Assembly (NCBI GenBank): GCA_022559985.1
Contig: JAFJTR010000075.1
Coordinates: forward strand, 85,006 to 149,005
Source of the DNA: Parastagonospora avenae f. sp. tritici 18332-5
Taxonomy: Eukaryota; Ascomycota; Dothideomycetes; Pleosporales; Phaeosphaeriaceae
Reading direction: 5' to 3'
DNA length: 64,000 bases
The notes under the pieces are model-generated. The model did not search any database. It had not been told where the DNA came from and saw only the letters and a program-made list of their open reading frames with translations. Shown piece after piece: positions 1 through 12,219 of the stretch. Both the position numbers and the translations under genes were made by a program. The first letter of the stretch is position 1, and the number at the start of each line of letters is the position of its first letter.

Positions 1-2682
1 CGCGTTCGACCGCATAACTCTGGGGAAATGCAAATGCACAATCTGTTTCTTTCGTTCGATTAAGTCTATGTAGAACACACACTCATCTGAGTCGATGTTC
101 TTCTTGCCTGCGCTACTGCAGACGCGCTCGGTCCCCGCTGCCCATTCACGCGTTGAACTGGAGAAAGAACCTGGTCGTGCGTTCGAAGATCACGAATCTT
201 GCAATATCTTGTTCTTCGTGTTGATCATCGCTAAGCATTGAAGAGATCAAAGATTGCATAAGAAACATGTGGCGCGTGCCTTCTCGACATTCGCCAAAAC
301 ACGGACGTATTGAAGAGTTGCCCCTGCGCCACATCTCCACAACTTTCCCATCTCCACCTTGAAGCCGCATTGGGAAGTGCCAATGTGTCAACACGAACCC
401 TTACATGATATCCCCTGCAGTGGAACTGCCGCGACGATCACCAGAGGTCCGAGTCGACGAGATTTGGCTGCGCTGCATCGAATTGGACGTTGGCGAAAAG
501 ATAGGCGGATGTCAAAGCGTGATGTCCCGATGTTCATCATTGGTGCATTTCTACGGCTATTGTGGTCGAATGACTATTTTTGGTGAGGTCGGGAACTGCC
601 AGCACCTTGCGCCGAATGGTCCACGACACGCCTCTCCTAAGAATCCACTTACATTTGACCATCCATGGAGAATTATGCATCTTCGCCTGCGACACGATGC
701 GGAACCGAGATAACAATGGTCTAGCCACCGAGTCTGCCCTGCCCTGCATCTGCATTGAGCACGCTCATTGCTGACATCTTAAGACTGCTCTTATTTGGCT
801 AGAATACTCCAGGGTATCAGGCCATGGCTTGAGCGCAACGCTTCCACCGCTCTTTCGTCTTGACTGACCATATTATCACTCAGGCATATTGGTCACTCTT
901 TCCTGCTTTGCTGGATACATTGAAATCAGATTTGATGAGAAGGTTCCCGCTGTAAATCAATGCTTCGAACGCAATGAGTCTCTTAGCATAGGAGCGACTC
1001 GGATTGCACGTACGTTCCGATGAGCGGATGAGTGAGTGAGTGAGTGAGTGAGTGAGTGAGATACGGGGCTGTTCAGTCCTCATGGAACACGATATCGTTG
1101 ACTACAGTGCTTGCTATCCCGACAACATGTTTCATTTTCTGCCAGCTAAGTTACGATAAATTGCCATCACGAAGTTGCGACCTGATGTAGCTCCGTAAAA
1201 CGAGCCTCGCTACATTGCTGCATAATGCATACAGCGGGAGATCAAACGGCATGGGCATGAATGGAGCCAGAGAAGCGGGACGAGGGAAATTAGTACTTGT
1301 AAATGGAGCTGTCAGGCCTTGGTGCTTGAGACAGTCACGTCACCAGCTTGATAGATAGTTGGAATCGAAGTGTATGTTGTGAAAAATAAACACTTCTTTA
1401 TAATGGGAATGTTCGGAAGCAAGACAGTAGAACCTTTATTTTGGTGAAATAAAATCTCGATGGCAGTGTTTGCACAGTCAATAGACATAGACCTAACAGT
1501 ACAATCTCGATTCAGTTTGGACAGTTTGATTTGATTCTCATCAACCGAAAGAACGCGAGAGACTCTGCAAAGTGCAAGCAAATAACACTCAGCCCAAACG
1601 ATCACTAGGCTCTCATCACTGGTGTACGACTGATGAGAGCTACATTTCCTTGACACCATGTTTACTATTTCCATCTTCGTACTTGACCTCTCCTCAGCAG
1701 CTCTGAACATTGAGTTCCGGAAAACGTTCTATATTCTGAAGTACGTAACATACCCTGAAGTTATTAGAACAAGGTCCCACTTGTAGTATGACTACTAGTG
1801 AGAACCGAGCAGGAGGGGGAAGAGGCGGGGTGGCTGCAACGTGTTGTATTGACTATCGTGTTGAGTGTCCCCAACTCAGGTTGTTATGGTGGATGCTATT
1901 GCCCACTGGGCAGTGCCTGCCACACCAGCACATCACGTGACTCTCAAGCACCTTCTACCCTGGACTGAACCTAGATATTCTCAACAAAAGTGACATATAA
2001 AAATGCTTAATTAGCCAATTTACTATGCTCTTTATTCTTCTCACCTCTGACTACAAGTCAGCCTCTTGTCGTTATCTAAATACTTACCGCTTCCAATTCA
2101 TTTTTCCTCAGTGCTATACCTATCCAACGGCGCAAATGAATTGCACATATTCCCGCGCCCTAATATGCGTGCAAAAAAACATAGTAAGGGCAAGACTTAT
2201 ATATATCTAAGACCATTGCGGAGATCGATAGTGCTACGGCAAACCTACGAGTAAGAGTAGACTAGTGTATGACATACATATTGTGTAATTCTTGACAAGT
2301 TTGGACAATTTGACTAGAGCGAGCAGAAAATTGGTGCCGCACCGAGATGGCGCTTCTGCGTTAGAGAATACAGACTTGGTATATGCATTGGATATTTTAG
2401 GAATTCACAATGATTATTCAGGGCCCACGCACATTGCATGTTACTGCGAGATGGTATGCAAAGAAGAAACAATCTCATTTGGCCTTTCAATAAGGCAGAG
2501 TACACAGCTAATAACGTAGTCTTGAAAAAAACGTCAAGTCGGCGAACGTAAGCAAAAGAACAGGCAACCAGAACTTGGATGTGAGCGTGTACATTGTTGA
2601 TAATTTTGTTTTGAACTTTCTACCAGCTTACAGAAGGCCACAGTAGTGTCAATATTGCATCTACAAGTCTTGCAACCGCCAT
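1..2682. other. Gene-free stretch, left end
   Basis: I see no supportable gene here. The open frames are short, lack recognisable motifs and start mostly on non-ATG codons. A (GAGT)n microsatellite lies near 1028-1060. The part from about 1950 to 2320 is AT-rich. The first 780 bases have more balanced composition and could hold the end of a gene lying outside the window, but no frame supports this. Confidence 0.5.
1028..1060. repeat. (GAGT)n microsatellite
   Basis: About eight uninterrupted tetranucleotide units GAGT/AGTG are visible. The tract lies in a region without genes and is a simple sequence repeat. Confidence 0.9.
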
Positions 2683-5337
2683 CTAATCTTCTGTCAAATC
2701 ACCATATTCCCATTGGCCCCTTCGCTCCTCTTTGGCAACGTCCTGCTTTTTAGTGAGCGCGGCCAAGATGTCGCCTGCACTTCGTTCCCAAGCCTTCAAC
2801 TTTTTCGGCACCATTGCCAGACCCTCATCGATCACATCTGCGTTGATACTGTCTGTCGCAGGGTTCTTGCTGGACTTGGGGTCGAACAGGGTGACGTAAA
2901 GTGTACCGTCCTTGTCCATTTGGTCGACGTTAGCGACAAGCTGGCGGTCGGCGGTTTCTTGCGAGATGAAGTTGACTGCATCGGCGAGGTACTCCGGGTT
3001 TTGGGGCAGCTGAATGAAGGCGAGTTGTGCTTCTTGTGCCTGCGGCTTCAACTTGGATGGCAGGAATTCGGTCTGCGATAGTGGGCGGAGTCTGGACCAT
3101 GGGATCAGTTCCGAGTTGCCATAGTCGACATAGACGACCTCGGCCTTCTTCGCCTCACGGTCATTGCGTCGGATGCGCGCGCGGTACCATTGGTCATCTG
3201 CAGTGAACTTGGCGGCCACAAACTCGCCAGCCTTGGGGTTGGTCAAACCTGCTGAGTTGGCAGGGTTCAGGTGGAACTTGGCAAAGGCACTCATGAGCGA
3301 AGTCAGCGCTGATGTTCCGCTGCCAATCTCCTGGAACTTAATCCTGCCGGACTCTTCCACATGCGTAATAATGACATCGCGGTAGTCCTTTCGCCGTGAA
3401 GCTGCGGCGTCGCTGTTGGATGTTGCTGGGGCAGCAGCAGTGGTGTCCTCGACATCCTCCTCCTGCGATGGGTCGTAGTCGTGCCACAGACCTCTTCGTG
3501 CATCCTTGGCCTTCTGCTCCGCAGCGAAGAGCTCATTTGCATTGCCTGCCTTCTCGGCAGAATAGGCGTGTACAGAAGCCAGACCCTCTTCGACCAGAGT
3601 CTTGGCAAAGTTCTCGCGGTTGATATACAGGGTACCGATGAAGCCACCGACCTTGTCGCAGTCCTCGACATCGATCTCCACGTCGCGCTGTTGGCATCGC
3701 CGGTTGGCGAATTCATGTGCCTCTTTACCAAATGGCTCACCCTTGTCGGTGTCGTTTCTCGCTGATCGTGGTGCGCGGATGCCGGACAAGACGAAGGTGA
3801 GCTTGGCGTTCTCGCGAGGTACAAGGACGGTGAAACGCGATGCTGACTTGACAAAGTCGACGACCGCAGGTACTTTGCGTTGTCTCGACAGGAGCGTAAG
3901 CTGACGCTTGGCCTTTTCGAGAGACTCCGAGTAGTCGACGTATTGTTTGGCAGAGGGACCTTTTGGTGACCAGAGACCCTTTTGCTCTTCTTGCGCGGCT
4001 TGCTCAGCGAGCAGAAGGTCGTCGTAGATTGGGCTGCGGTCGGTGTCGTCCTGGCGATGGCGGATGACTGTGGCCATGCCGCTCTCGACGAGCATGAGTC
4101 CAACGTTCTTGTTCTGGAAAGTAACGGTGGCCATCTCGCGCTCATCGTAGCCTTCGGTCGCGGGGCGCTTGCCGTCGACGTGGAACTTGACGTGCTTGCC
4201 GATAAGCTTCTTGCGGAGGAACTCCTTGGCCTCGGGCACCCATGGCGACTGCTTGGGGTCGGTGGGCTTGGGCTGGCGGACGCTGCTAAGGTTGATGCGC
4301 TTCTCGACGCCAGCTTTGTTGCGCAGAAACAAGGTATCGGCGCTCTGGATTCTGCTGACGACAGCCTCGTGCTCGCCCGCTGCTTTGGCCTTGGGCGCGA
4401 CATGGCCCTGGTAGACACCAACACGGGCATCCTTTGCGGCCTTCTCTGCTGCCCTCAGCACGCCCATTTGCTGACCCAAGAGTGTCGTGTGGTGGTCGGT
4501 GCATTTTGCTAGGCCGGCCTTGAGGACGAAGGGGGTGATGCTGCCCTGCGTAGGATGCTTGACGTCTGCCACGATCTGGCCATTGGGTGTCGTGCCCAGG
4601 ACGTTGACGGTAGCGGTGCGCTGCAACAGGCGCGTCTCCACGAACTGCTGGGCCTCGTCGCCAAATGCCTCAGCGGGCTGCACCTTCCCGTCGGACGGGT
4701 TCGTCCGCTGCGTGGCGGGCGCGCGGATGCCGGCGAGGAGAACCATGGTCTGCACGTGCTCGGTGGGCGACAGCAGGAAGCGCACAATGAGACGGTCTCC
4801 TGCAAGCACCTTCTCGACAATGGCGTCGATGTCGCGGCCCTTGTGCTCGTCGACCCATTTCTGTGCGTCGCTCAGCTCGGAGATGGAGTTGATGCGGCTG
4901 CTGGACTCCGCCCACAGGCCCTTGGAGTCGGCCCTCGCGCGAGCCTCAACCACCTGTAGCCGTTCCAGCAGCTGTGCGGCCTCCTCTGAGTCTTCCTTCC
5001 TACCGGCGTCGTCTCGCAGCTTGAGCCAGCCCTCTGCGACGGCGGTTTCGGGAAGGAGCACGCGGTTTGGTAGTACAATCAGGCCATACTCGCGATTGGC
5101 ACCCGTCGGGATCTTGTAGAGCACCTGGAAGCGCACGACCTTGCCCACGAGCAGCTTGCGCAGGTAGTCGCGTGACTCGAATGCAAAAGGCTCGTCGCCC
5201 TCACGCTTCAATCGCGGGGCAGACACAAACGCCAGGCTCAGTGTGCGCTCCTGTTTCGGATTGTTGATGTTGTGCAAGATGACCGTGTCGCCAGAGAGGA
5301 CGCTCTTGACCTTCGCTTCGAATGTAGAGGCAGCCAT
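2683..5337 (-). CDS. SND1: Tudor staphylococcal nuclease (Tudor-SN / SND1 homologue)
   Basis: This is a single-exon gene of 884 residues; animal and plant members are about 900. Four staphylococcal-nuclease-like repeats run from about residues 5-145, 168-315, 325-462 and 488-632. A Tudor domain follows at about 703-765, with the aromatic pattern AKF..DDQWYRARI and VVYVDYGN expected of a methyl-arginine pocket. A degenerate fifth SN repeat is split around and after it. In the known family the first repeats bind or cleave RNA, and the protein acts in RNA decay, stress granules and splicing or transcription co-activation, in cytoplasm and nucleus. The start is ATG, giving MAASTFEAKV, and the SN fold begins directly after it. 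The 3' end lies only a few hundred bases from the gene-free left end. The family assignment is strong; the specific role in this organism is inferred. Confidence 0.95.
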   Translation of the reverse strand: MAASTFEAKVKSVLSGDTVILHNINNPKQERTLSLAFVSAPRLKREGDEPFAFESRDYLRKLLVGKVVRFQVLYKIPTGANREYGLIVLPNRVLLPETAVAEGWLKLRDDAGRKEDSEEAAQLLERLQVVEARARADSKGLWAESSSRINSISELSDAQKWVDEHKGRDIDAIVEKVLAGDRLIVRFLLSPTEHVQTMVLLAGIRAPATQRTNPSDGKVQPAEAFGDEAQQFVETRLLQRTATVNVLGTTPNGQIVADVKHPTQGSITPFVLKAGLAKCTDHHTTLLGQQMGVLRAAEKAAKDARVGVYQGHVAPKAKAAGEHEAVVSRIQSADTLFLRNKAGVEKRINLSSVRQPKPTDPKQSPWVPEAKEFLRKKLIGKHVKFHVDGKRPATEGYDEREMATVTFQNKNVGLMLVESGMATVIRHRQDDTDRSPIYDDLLLAEQAAQEEQKGLWSPKGPSAKQYVDYSESLEKAKRQLTLLSRQRKVPAVVDFVKSASRFTVLVPRENAKLTFVLSGIRAPRSARNDTDKGEPFGKEAHEFANRRCQQRDVEIDVEDCDKVGGFIGTLYINRENFAKTLVEEGLASVHAYSAEKAGNANELFAAEQKAKDARRGLWHDYDPSQEEDVEDTTAAAPATSNSDAAASRRKDYRDVIITHVEESGRIKFQEIGSGTSALTSLMSAFAKFHLNPANSAGLTNPKAGEFVAAKFTADDQWYRARIRRNDREAKKAEVVYVDYGNSELIPWSRLRPLSQTEFLPSKLKPQAQEAQLAFIQLPQNPEYLADAVNFISQETADRQLVANVDQMDKDGTLYVTLFDPKSSKNPATDSINADVIDEGLAMVPKKLKAWERSAGDILAALTKKQDVAKEERRGQWEYGDLTED

Positions 5338-6335
5338 GGTGGGCGGTCGGATCGGGTCTCGTGCACGTGGGAGCTATACACAACGGGAGCTGTCGGATTA
5401 GCTACACTGTGTCCACAAGAGCTCCAAGTCTGCGTGCGCGGCCTTTGTCAAACTTACCTCGTCAAAATGGGGAGAAACCAAAAGATAAGGAGCAAGAAGA
5501 TGCAATTGATGCTCCAGAAAGCGATGAATTGGAGAAATCGTTCGTCTGAGAGGCAACGTGGAGCTCAGCTTAGCTCGAAGGTAGGAAATCTCGCCTCGCC
5601 GCTCCTCAGGGTCCGTTGTGGGGTCGTTCCTTCCTTAGCCGCCAGGCGAAGCTAGACGTCACCACCCTTGCTCTTGCTTTTGCTCTCTCACTTGCCCTCA
5701 CAACTCGCAGGCAATATCATGCAATTATCTCACAAGGAAAGAATGGTCATGTGTGCTGATACGATGGCTATGATTCACTTGAGGTGGCTTATCGTTGCTT
5801 AGAGACAAGTAGGCTTTATCGTCACCAAAACTTAGTCCAGGGGATCACGGTACACAGTATCCTAGAAAGTTGACTGCACCATATTGATTATCACTAGCAA
5901 TGCACACGTGACACAAATGTAACCGTTCAAAAAAGTGGTGCTTCAAATTAACCATAATCTAGTATATACAACGAACGCTCAATCGTATCGCAAAACACCA
6001 CCAACGCCCTAACTCTAATTCTACAACAGGGTATAGTGTAAATCATGAAGATTCCATGACGACCAACGTAAGGAAAAAATGAACAACGAAAAGAGATCTA
6101 TGGAGAAGGAGATGAGAAAAGAAACCAAAAGTCTATCCCTACCGATCAAACAATGCAAACAAAATCAGCACGAGAAGATGGAGCAGTCCGCCCTTAATGC
6201 GCCTAAGAGAAGGATAAGGTCAACGAGAATAAAGAAAAAAGCATCGCAAACAACAGACCAGACAGCTCCCAACACCAAAATGCAGAAAGAAACACGCACA
6301 GAACCAACCATCCAACCAACATCTTCCAAAACGAG
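5338..6335. other. Intergenic: Tudor-SN promoter and 3' side of the zinc-knuckle gene
   Basis: There is no convincing gene. The first few hundred bases should be the promoter of the minus-strand nuclease gene. The part from about 6050 to 6330 is strongly A/G-rich on the plus strand, so T/C-rich in the sense of the neighbouring minus-strand gene, and probably holds its 3' untranslated region. The short Lys/Glu-rich frame it contains looks like a composition artefact. Confidence 0.5.
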
Positions 6336-6800
6336 CTAATTAATGAACCCACACTCCCCACACTGGTTCCAATGCACCGCAGAATTGATAGCTCCACAAT
6401 TTGAACACTCCCAAATCCCCTCGGCTGGCTGGCCAGCACCACCGAGAGTGTTCATCGACATGCTACACAGGCTCGAATTCGCTGGCATGGGAGCGCCACA
6501 TATGGGACACTGCATGTCGTGCCAGTCTGGGTTATCGGCGCCGCATTCAAAGCAGTGCCAGAGGTCGTAGCCGTCGTTCATAGCGCTGTGCTGAAAGCCA
6601 TGTGACGAGCGATGATCGGCCTGATACGCATGGTGGAAATGTGTAGACTGCGAATGTTCGCTTGGGCAACTAGAGTAGCTGCCTTGATAGTGACCGCACG
6701 ATAGACAGTGCTGCTCTGAGTCCGCAGTGATGTTCGTAGCTTGACAGTTCGCGCAGATCCAAGCACCATTGCGAGTAGGCGCAGGGTTTGATCGTGCCAT
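6336..6800 (-). CDS. Small protein with three RanBP2-like zinc knuckles
   Basis: This is an intronless 154-residue protein. It carries three repeats of the pattern W-x-C-x2-C-x(11-12)-C-x2-C: WICANC...CLSC at about residues 14-33, WHCFEC...CPIC at about 81-100, and WECSNC...CGEC at about 129-150. An Asn falls near the fourth position after the second Cys, as in RanBP2-type (zf-RanBP) fingers, although the loop is one or two residues longer than the classic one. Such fingers bind ubiquitin or single-stranded RNA. The linkers are rich in His, Ser and Gln and look disordered. No other domain is visible, so the function is unassigned. The ATG is the first in the frame and the first finger begins 13 residues later. 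Confidence 0.8.
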   Translation of the reverse strand: MARSNPAPTRNGAWICANCQATNITADSEQHCLSCGHYQGSYSSCPSEHSQSTHFHHAYQADHRSSHGFQHSAMNDGYDLWHCFECGADNPDWHDMQCPICGAPMPANSSLCSMSMNTLGGAGQPAEGIWECSNCGAINSAVHWNQCGECGFIN

Positions 6801-8787
6801 TGTCGGGTGTCGATGATGTTGCGTTGGCGTGATGAGCAGGAGCCGATTGCCGCTTGGATGGCAAGGTCGCTGAGTTGAGCGGCCTTTGATATGACGGGGA
6901 AGAACTTGGAGTTACTTGATGTCACTGAAAAAGTGTGCTAGAGGGCTTAGAGAGATATGTTTGGAAAATATGTGTATTTGGAGAGATGTTTCTTTGGATA
7001 ATTGGAGATGTTCGAACTGTGCTTGAGGAGTAAGGTGTTCTTGCGAGCTGTGTACTGATAAAATTTAAAGCAAGAGAACCATGGCCCCCTTATACCAGAG
7101 TATTTGAGAAGTGAGGCCGTGGAGGGACGACGAAACGCACCCCAAACCTTGCATCGTGGTAAGGGCACGGAGTCGATTTACTTACTAGCCAGGGGGCGTA
7201 CATAGTATGGCCCTACAGAATATCGTGGAACCAAGTCCCTTCGGCGACACCGTACAACCAGAGGAGATATGACGGTCGCCGCAAAGGTAGTAGCTGCTTC
7301 ATGCTGTGACGTGTAAGAGACGCCCATGCTAACAGAGAGGGACCTAGGTATAGCATGCACCCATCGTAGCATCCTGACGGTTTACCAACTCCTAGTGCAG
7401 GTGATGTCGTCGAAAGGCCCGGCATGCACAGCCGAGCATGCCAGCCCTATAGCATTCCAGACGCCTCGCTCAACGGCGTAGCAGAAAGCTTGTTCAAGCT
7501 TCACTCTCTGAATGGTTCTTCCGCATGGGCTGTTTAACGTGGCAGTGCGCACTGCGATACCCGCACGTGGGCGTGGTCACGACTCTGGTCAGATTGCATA
7601 TGCATCTTAATGCAAGAGTGTAGCCAACCAGTCCGAGCCTAGGCACTGCTTTCAGAACATCGACTTGTATCTTGCATATGCCCTGCTATCCCAGTGAGCA
7701 TTGATCAGCCATCGTGTGCTCGTAAGATCCCCAAGCTCTTCATACCACCATTGATTACCGCGTAGCAGACCGATTGAGCACCGTATACTGCCTTCTTCGG
7801 TCAATTCCTCGGAGAGCTTTTCTCAAATGTATGTGGTTCCAGCCGCTATTCTCCTGTAATATAGTGTCACGGTGCACGCCGGAAGGGCGAGGATGGATGC
7901 GACGACCCGCAGGTCTCGTTGCCTTGTACCATTAAGGCTCACCGTCAGTATGTGGTAAGGCTGGCTTTGGTCAGGCAATAATGTCTCCGCATTAGGGAAG
8001 AAAGCGGTGGGCGCAGCGTTGCCTCATATCTGCAGAGAAAGGGCGTCTTATGGTGTCAGACGCCCATGTGTACGAGGCTCTTGTGACCTATGAAGGACCT
8101 CAATTAGACCGAGAAGTCTGAACCACGGTGACATAGCCGGGCTGTACGTATGTGACGCAAGAGCTACTGCCCCAAAGGTGACGTCGAGACGAGATGTGGT
8201 GGGGATGAAGGAAGAGTGACAGGCGAAGTGATGTGGAGAAGGCGCAACGTCTCGGACGGACACCCTCCGCGGGCACGTTGCCGAGCACTCACGGCAAGAA
8301 CGGCACCGCGCCAACAACAGCGAGGCTTTGCATGCTGCTTGACCGAGTTTTGGCTTTTGTACAAGAGATTCATCAAGAGATTGACGACCGGGTCGTTAAG
8401 CTTAGTGTGAAGACTGTTTTGACGTCGCTTTCTCATGTTCAACGCGCCTGCTCCGCCTTCAGCATCAACATTGCCCGATTAGTAAATTTTCTTGGCATTA
8501 GTCTCGCGGGCTTATGACGGTCTGACCTCGGAGAGGACCAGGTTACGTGCTTTTAGTGCGGCGGGACGGGGAATGACAAGGGCAACTTTATCGAAAAGTG
8601 TGTCACAGATAGCAGAAAGTTGTCACATCCAAATTATCTCGAGATATCTCCAAAATAAGATCACTGTCATTGACTCGTTGCTTCGTATTACAGCCACAGG
8701 GTAGTAGCTAGATCCGTCGCAGACTGATTTCTTCGTGGAACGTCTTGACCAAAATATAGGACCAGATCCGAACGAACGCGCACTTGC
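6801..8787. other. Intergenic, no gene seen
   Basis: About 2 kb lies between the zinc-knuckle gene and the 3' end of the permease. Several open frames of 60-95 codons occur. One on the plus strand (about 8233-8517) could form helices, but it starts on GTG, has no homology I recognise and no splice signals. I leave the stretch unannotated. Confidence 0.45.
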
Positions 8788-10697
8788 TTAGAATAGCCAA
8801 GCGACAAAGTTCTTGTAGAACCAGCCTTTCCTGTCGCCGTTGGCCTTCTTTTGGGCTTCGTGGGCCACGAAAGCCTCCTCTTCACGATCGATCTCATCCT
8901 TGCCCGTGTAAAAGTCGGCTTCGTGGGGCTTGACCATCTTGGATTTCATGGTGAACTTGTAACCGAAGATGCAAATCAGGTAGATTGGAATGCCCTATAA
9001 CGCGCATTAGAGATACATTTGCGATGAATAGCATGGGTAGACTTACGAGGTAACCGGTAATGAAGTTCTTGTAGTCGAAGGCGCCGTACTTGCCCTTGGT
9101 GAAAACGGGGAAATTCTTGGTCAAGGCAATCAAGCAGCAGAAGAAGAGGGCAATGTACGATCCAATGAGGCCAAAGGGAGCGACGTATGCCATCTGATCC
9201 TTGGTGATACCCTGCGCATTGCGCGCACGTATGAAGAAGATGTGCGACACCAGGAGTGAAATCCAAGACAGCAGACCAAAGATGGTGGTCAGATTGACAA
9301 AGTAGCCGAAAACAATCTTCGCATCATCGGCAGCGTTCATGAACGCTGTGCAGCAGAAAAGTGCTGACAGCGCCAGAGCAGGGACGGGAACACCGCGCTT
9401 GTCAGTCCAGCGGAAGATCTTGGGAGCATGACCTTGCTCAGCCAGACCGTAGAGGGTACGAGAAGCGATGTACAAGTCAGAGTTTGACGCGCTGAAGGTG
9501 AAAAGCAGGATACAAGCGTTGAGGAGACCGGGCAAATGTCTGATGCCAGCAAGCTTAATAGCAACCACAAATGGTGACGCGGCAGCTTTAGCACTGGCTG
9601 TATTGGCGAAAGCAAGCTCCCTGGAATTGTACGGAACGAGCATGCCCAGGAAAAAGACAGCCAAGCAGTAGAAGAACAGAATCCGATAGAAGGTGAGCTT
9701 GATAGCACGGGGAATCGTTTTGCGAGGGTTCTGTGCCTCTCCAACGGTGACACCAATCAGCTCTGTACCGAGATAGGCGAAAACTGCATTGACCAGGGAA
9801 GCCCAGAAACCGTAGAATTTGCCGGCACTTCCGGTATCTATGTATTCTCTGAAGGCACCTGGGTTCTTGTAGTACTTGAAACCAGTTGCGGGACCGGGAC
9901 CGGCACCGACCGCGAGAAGAAATGACAGGAGGATGACACCGACCTGGTTTTACTATTAGCTAGGAGAGAAAATGTGAGAGAAAAGCTGTCGCTTACAATG
10001 GTGACGACCTTGATGGAACTCAGCCAAAACTCGAGCTCACCAAAGAATTTGATACCAAAGTAGTTGATGGCGATAATCACGACCAGAAAGACGGCGACCC
10101 ACACACCAGGATTGACTTCTTGGTCGGATTTCCATTCCTGCAAAATCAAGGCAGTCGCTGTGAGCTGATTTGGCGTAGTAATGATGTATTTACACCAATA
10201 AGTCCAGCCGAGAGCAAATCCAAGAGCAGGGTCGCAGAAGCGGGTAGCGTAGCCAGCAAAACCAGAAGAGTGAGGGATCCATGCAGCCATTTCACCGAGA
10301 GCCGTCATAACGACGTAAACAAGAAGACCAACGGAAGTGTAAGCGATGAGAATCGAACCAGGACTGTGAAATGTTAGCCCGGGATATTGCATCAGCGCTG
10401 TCTGCGAACCTACCCTGACTGAGCAAGAGCCTTTCCTGTACCGATAATGAGACCAGTGCCAATGGCGCCACCAATGGCGATCATAGTAATGTGACGCGAT
10501 TTGAGTCCACGGTGCAGATGCGAGTGGTCGCCATGAACCGCGACGCCATTGTTGTCGGTGTTGAAAGCTGGAGTCTCTCCGGTTCCAATGACGGCACCCT
10601 TGGGTTCGCTTTTGTAGCCGTACTCGGGATCTGAAGAGTGAGGGCTCACGCCGTCGGAAGACGACGATGTCCTCTGGTTCCTGTTCCAAATGGCCAT
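8788..10697 (-). CDS. DIP5: Amino-acid permease, DIP5-like (APC superfamily, YAT family)
   Basis: This is a plasma-membrane proton/amino-acid symporter. Four exons run in transcription order 10697-10414, 10363-9997, 9943-9047 and 8994-8788. The three GT-AG introns are 50, 53 and 52 bp, and the frame is kept at every junction. The product is 584 residues. After a hydrophilic N-terminus comes the first transmembrane block with the family signature (HITMIAIGGAIGTGLIIGTG), then about 12 hydrophobic helices and a cytosolic tail ending KNFVAWLF. The block ATRFCDPALGFALGWTYW and the phrase TPNQLTA closely resemble yeast dicarboxylic amino-acid permease DIP5, so Glu/Asp uptake is the likely role. Substrate specificity is inferred from that resemblance. 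The ATG follows a short leader and has no competing in-frame start upstream. Confidence 0.93.
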
Positions 10698-12219
10698 TGT
10701 GAGTGGAAGTCAAGTTTCAAAGTGGCCGAATCGGCTTTTGGACTGAGCGGTTTGCAATGTCGGAAGTCACCGCACAAATGTGAAGCGGGGCCCGGGCAGC
10801 CTTGAAGTAACCTTGTCAAGGAAAGGTCCCTCTAAGTAGGTGAACAGCTGGAAATGCCAAAGCAACGAGAAAGCCTTGGGGGTCGGCGTAGTACGACAGG
10901 TGACGGGATGTTATACGGTTGAGGCTGTGGGGAGGACAGGGCAAGTGCCAGGCTGATAACGGCAGCGCGCAAAAAAGCTAGAGGGCGCCGGGAGATGGCG
11001 TGGTAACCCAAGGCGGCCAAGATGATAATCCAAGTGGAAGGATGCCCGTGGAGCGGCCGGTGACAACTCTCTCTCTCTCGCGATATCAAGTGCGCCGGGG
11101 TTCTAGAGCTTTATGTACAGCTCCAAACGCCTGGTCCAACCCAATTCACCAGCTCCCCGCCGTGAGACGGACAAACGACCTCCCTCATACGGATAGGCTA
11201 GTGGCGCCTGCGCTGCCATCACAGCTTGGCGAAGTCATAGCGGAGAAATACCAAGCATTCTCCCCTACCACGATTCGCTCGCGGCATAGACGATTGATAA
11301 GAAGCTGTTGGACGGTTGCAGAGCCCGACGAAAAGCGAAGGGACCGTTGCGGCCGGTCACGCCTCCAGCGCGGCGCGTCCAACAGGCACTGCAACACGGA
11401 GGGCGCCTTGCATCTGCCTTGTCACTACGGCAGACAGACTGAGTAGCACCGAGGCTGCCAGGTGTGTGTACGAAGGTAGTCTGCTGCTGAGGGCGCAAAG
11501 AGGGAGGCATGCAAAGTCAAATGAAGAATACGGCGTCCCATGCCACAACCCTGGAGCGCTGGAGAGCAGCGAAGGCCGTGTCCCCGCTTCGCGTGCTAAG
11601 CCGCACCCCAAGGGTTGGCAGGTGCTGACGGGCTGCTTGACTCGATTTGGAAAGGACGCGGGCTCGGCCCAATCAGCGGCCGGCGCATGTATTGCCACGC
11701 TGGGGTGGTGCGCGAGCGAATATCGTCGACACCGAATCCGCGGGGTTTTCTATATCGCGTGCTCCCTTGCGATGCCCACACCAGCCAAGCCCGTGGGTCG
11801 GAAACAACGCGTGTCCGTTGCGGCAGTCCTCAAGCTGGTGCCGATCTGGTCCTGGACGCTGTTTGTCGCAGCAATGCCGGCATCTCCCTGGTCACGATAG
11901 AGCGCGCTAGAACACCGCTCGAATGACTTTCGGATGCAGGTTACTACTGTGCAGCATGCGCACGCTATGGATCCCGTTCGGTATCGGATCCGAGCATTTG
12001 GCACAGGCCCCTTATGCTCTCCAGTCCTTATCTCTCTGCCCCGCCACAGAATCTGACGAGTGCCGCTCGAGGCTCCACAAGGCACTTGGTTCATGCATCA
12101 TCATTGATCCGAGTCAGTCGCGGATGAGGTGCCATTAGACGCCATGCAGCAACGACCTATGATAGTTGCGCCAAAATGGACCTTCAACTTGAAACTCCAC
12201 GTTATCACTTCACTTCACT
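10698..12219. other. Intergenic between permease and monooxygenase
   Basis: About 1.5 kb is present. The first few hundred bases are the permease promoter. From about 11000 to 12100 the DNA is GC-rich and has overlapping open frames on both strands. None shows a domain, codon bias or splice pattern that favours one frame, so I call no gene. Confidence 0.45.

Noticed and set aside
3303..4430. 375-codon minus-strand frame overlapping the Tudor-SN gene
   Set aside because: It is a shifted frame of the same strand, with Ser/Arg-rich composition and no motif; the Tudor-SN frame carries all domains.
6079..6339. Lys/Gln-rich 86-codon frame
   Set aside because: It lies in an A-rich stretch that is better explained as the 3' untranslated region of the zinc-knuckle gene on the other strand.
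11316..11900. 194-codon frame in GC-rich DNA before the monooxygenase gene
   Set aside because: Several frames on both strands are equally open there, a result of base composition. No motif is present.
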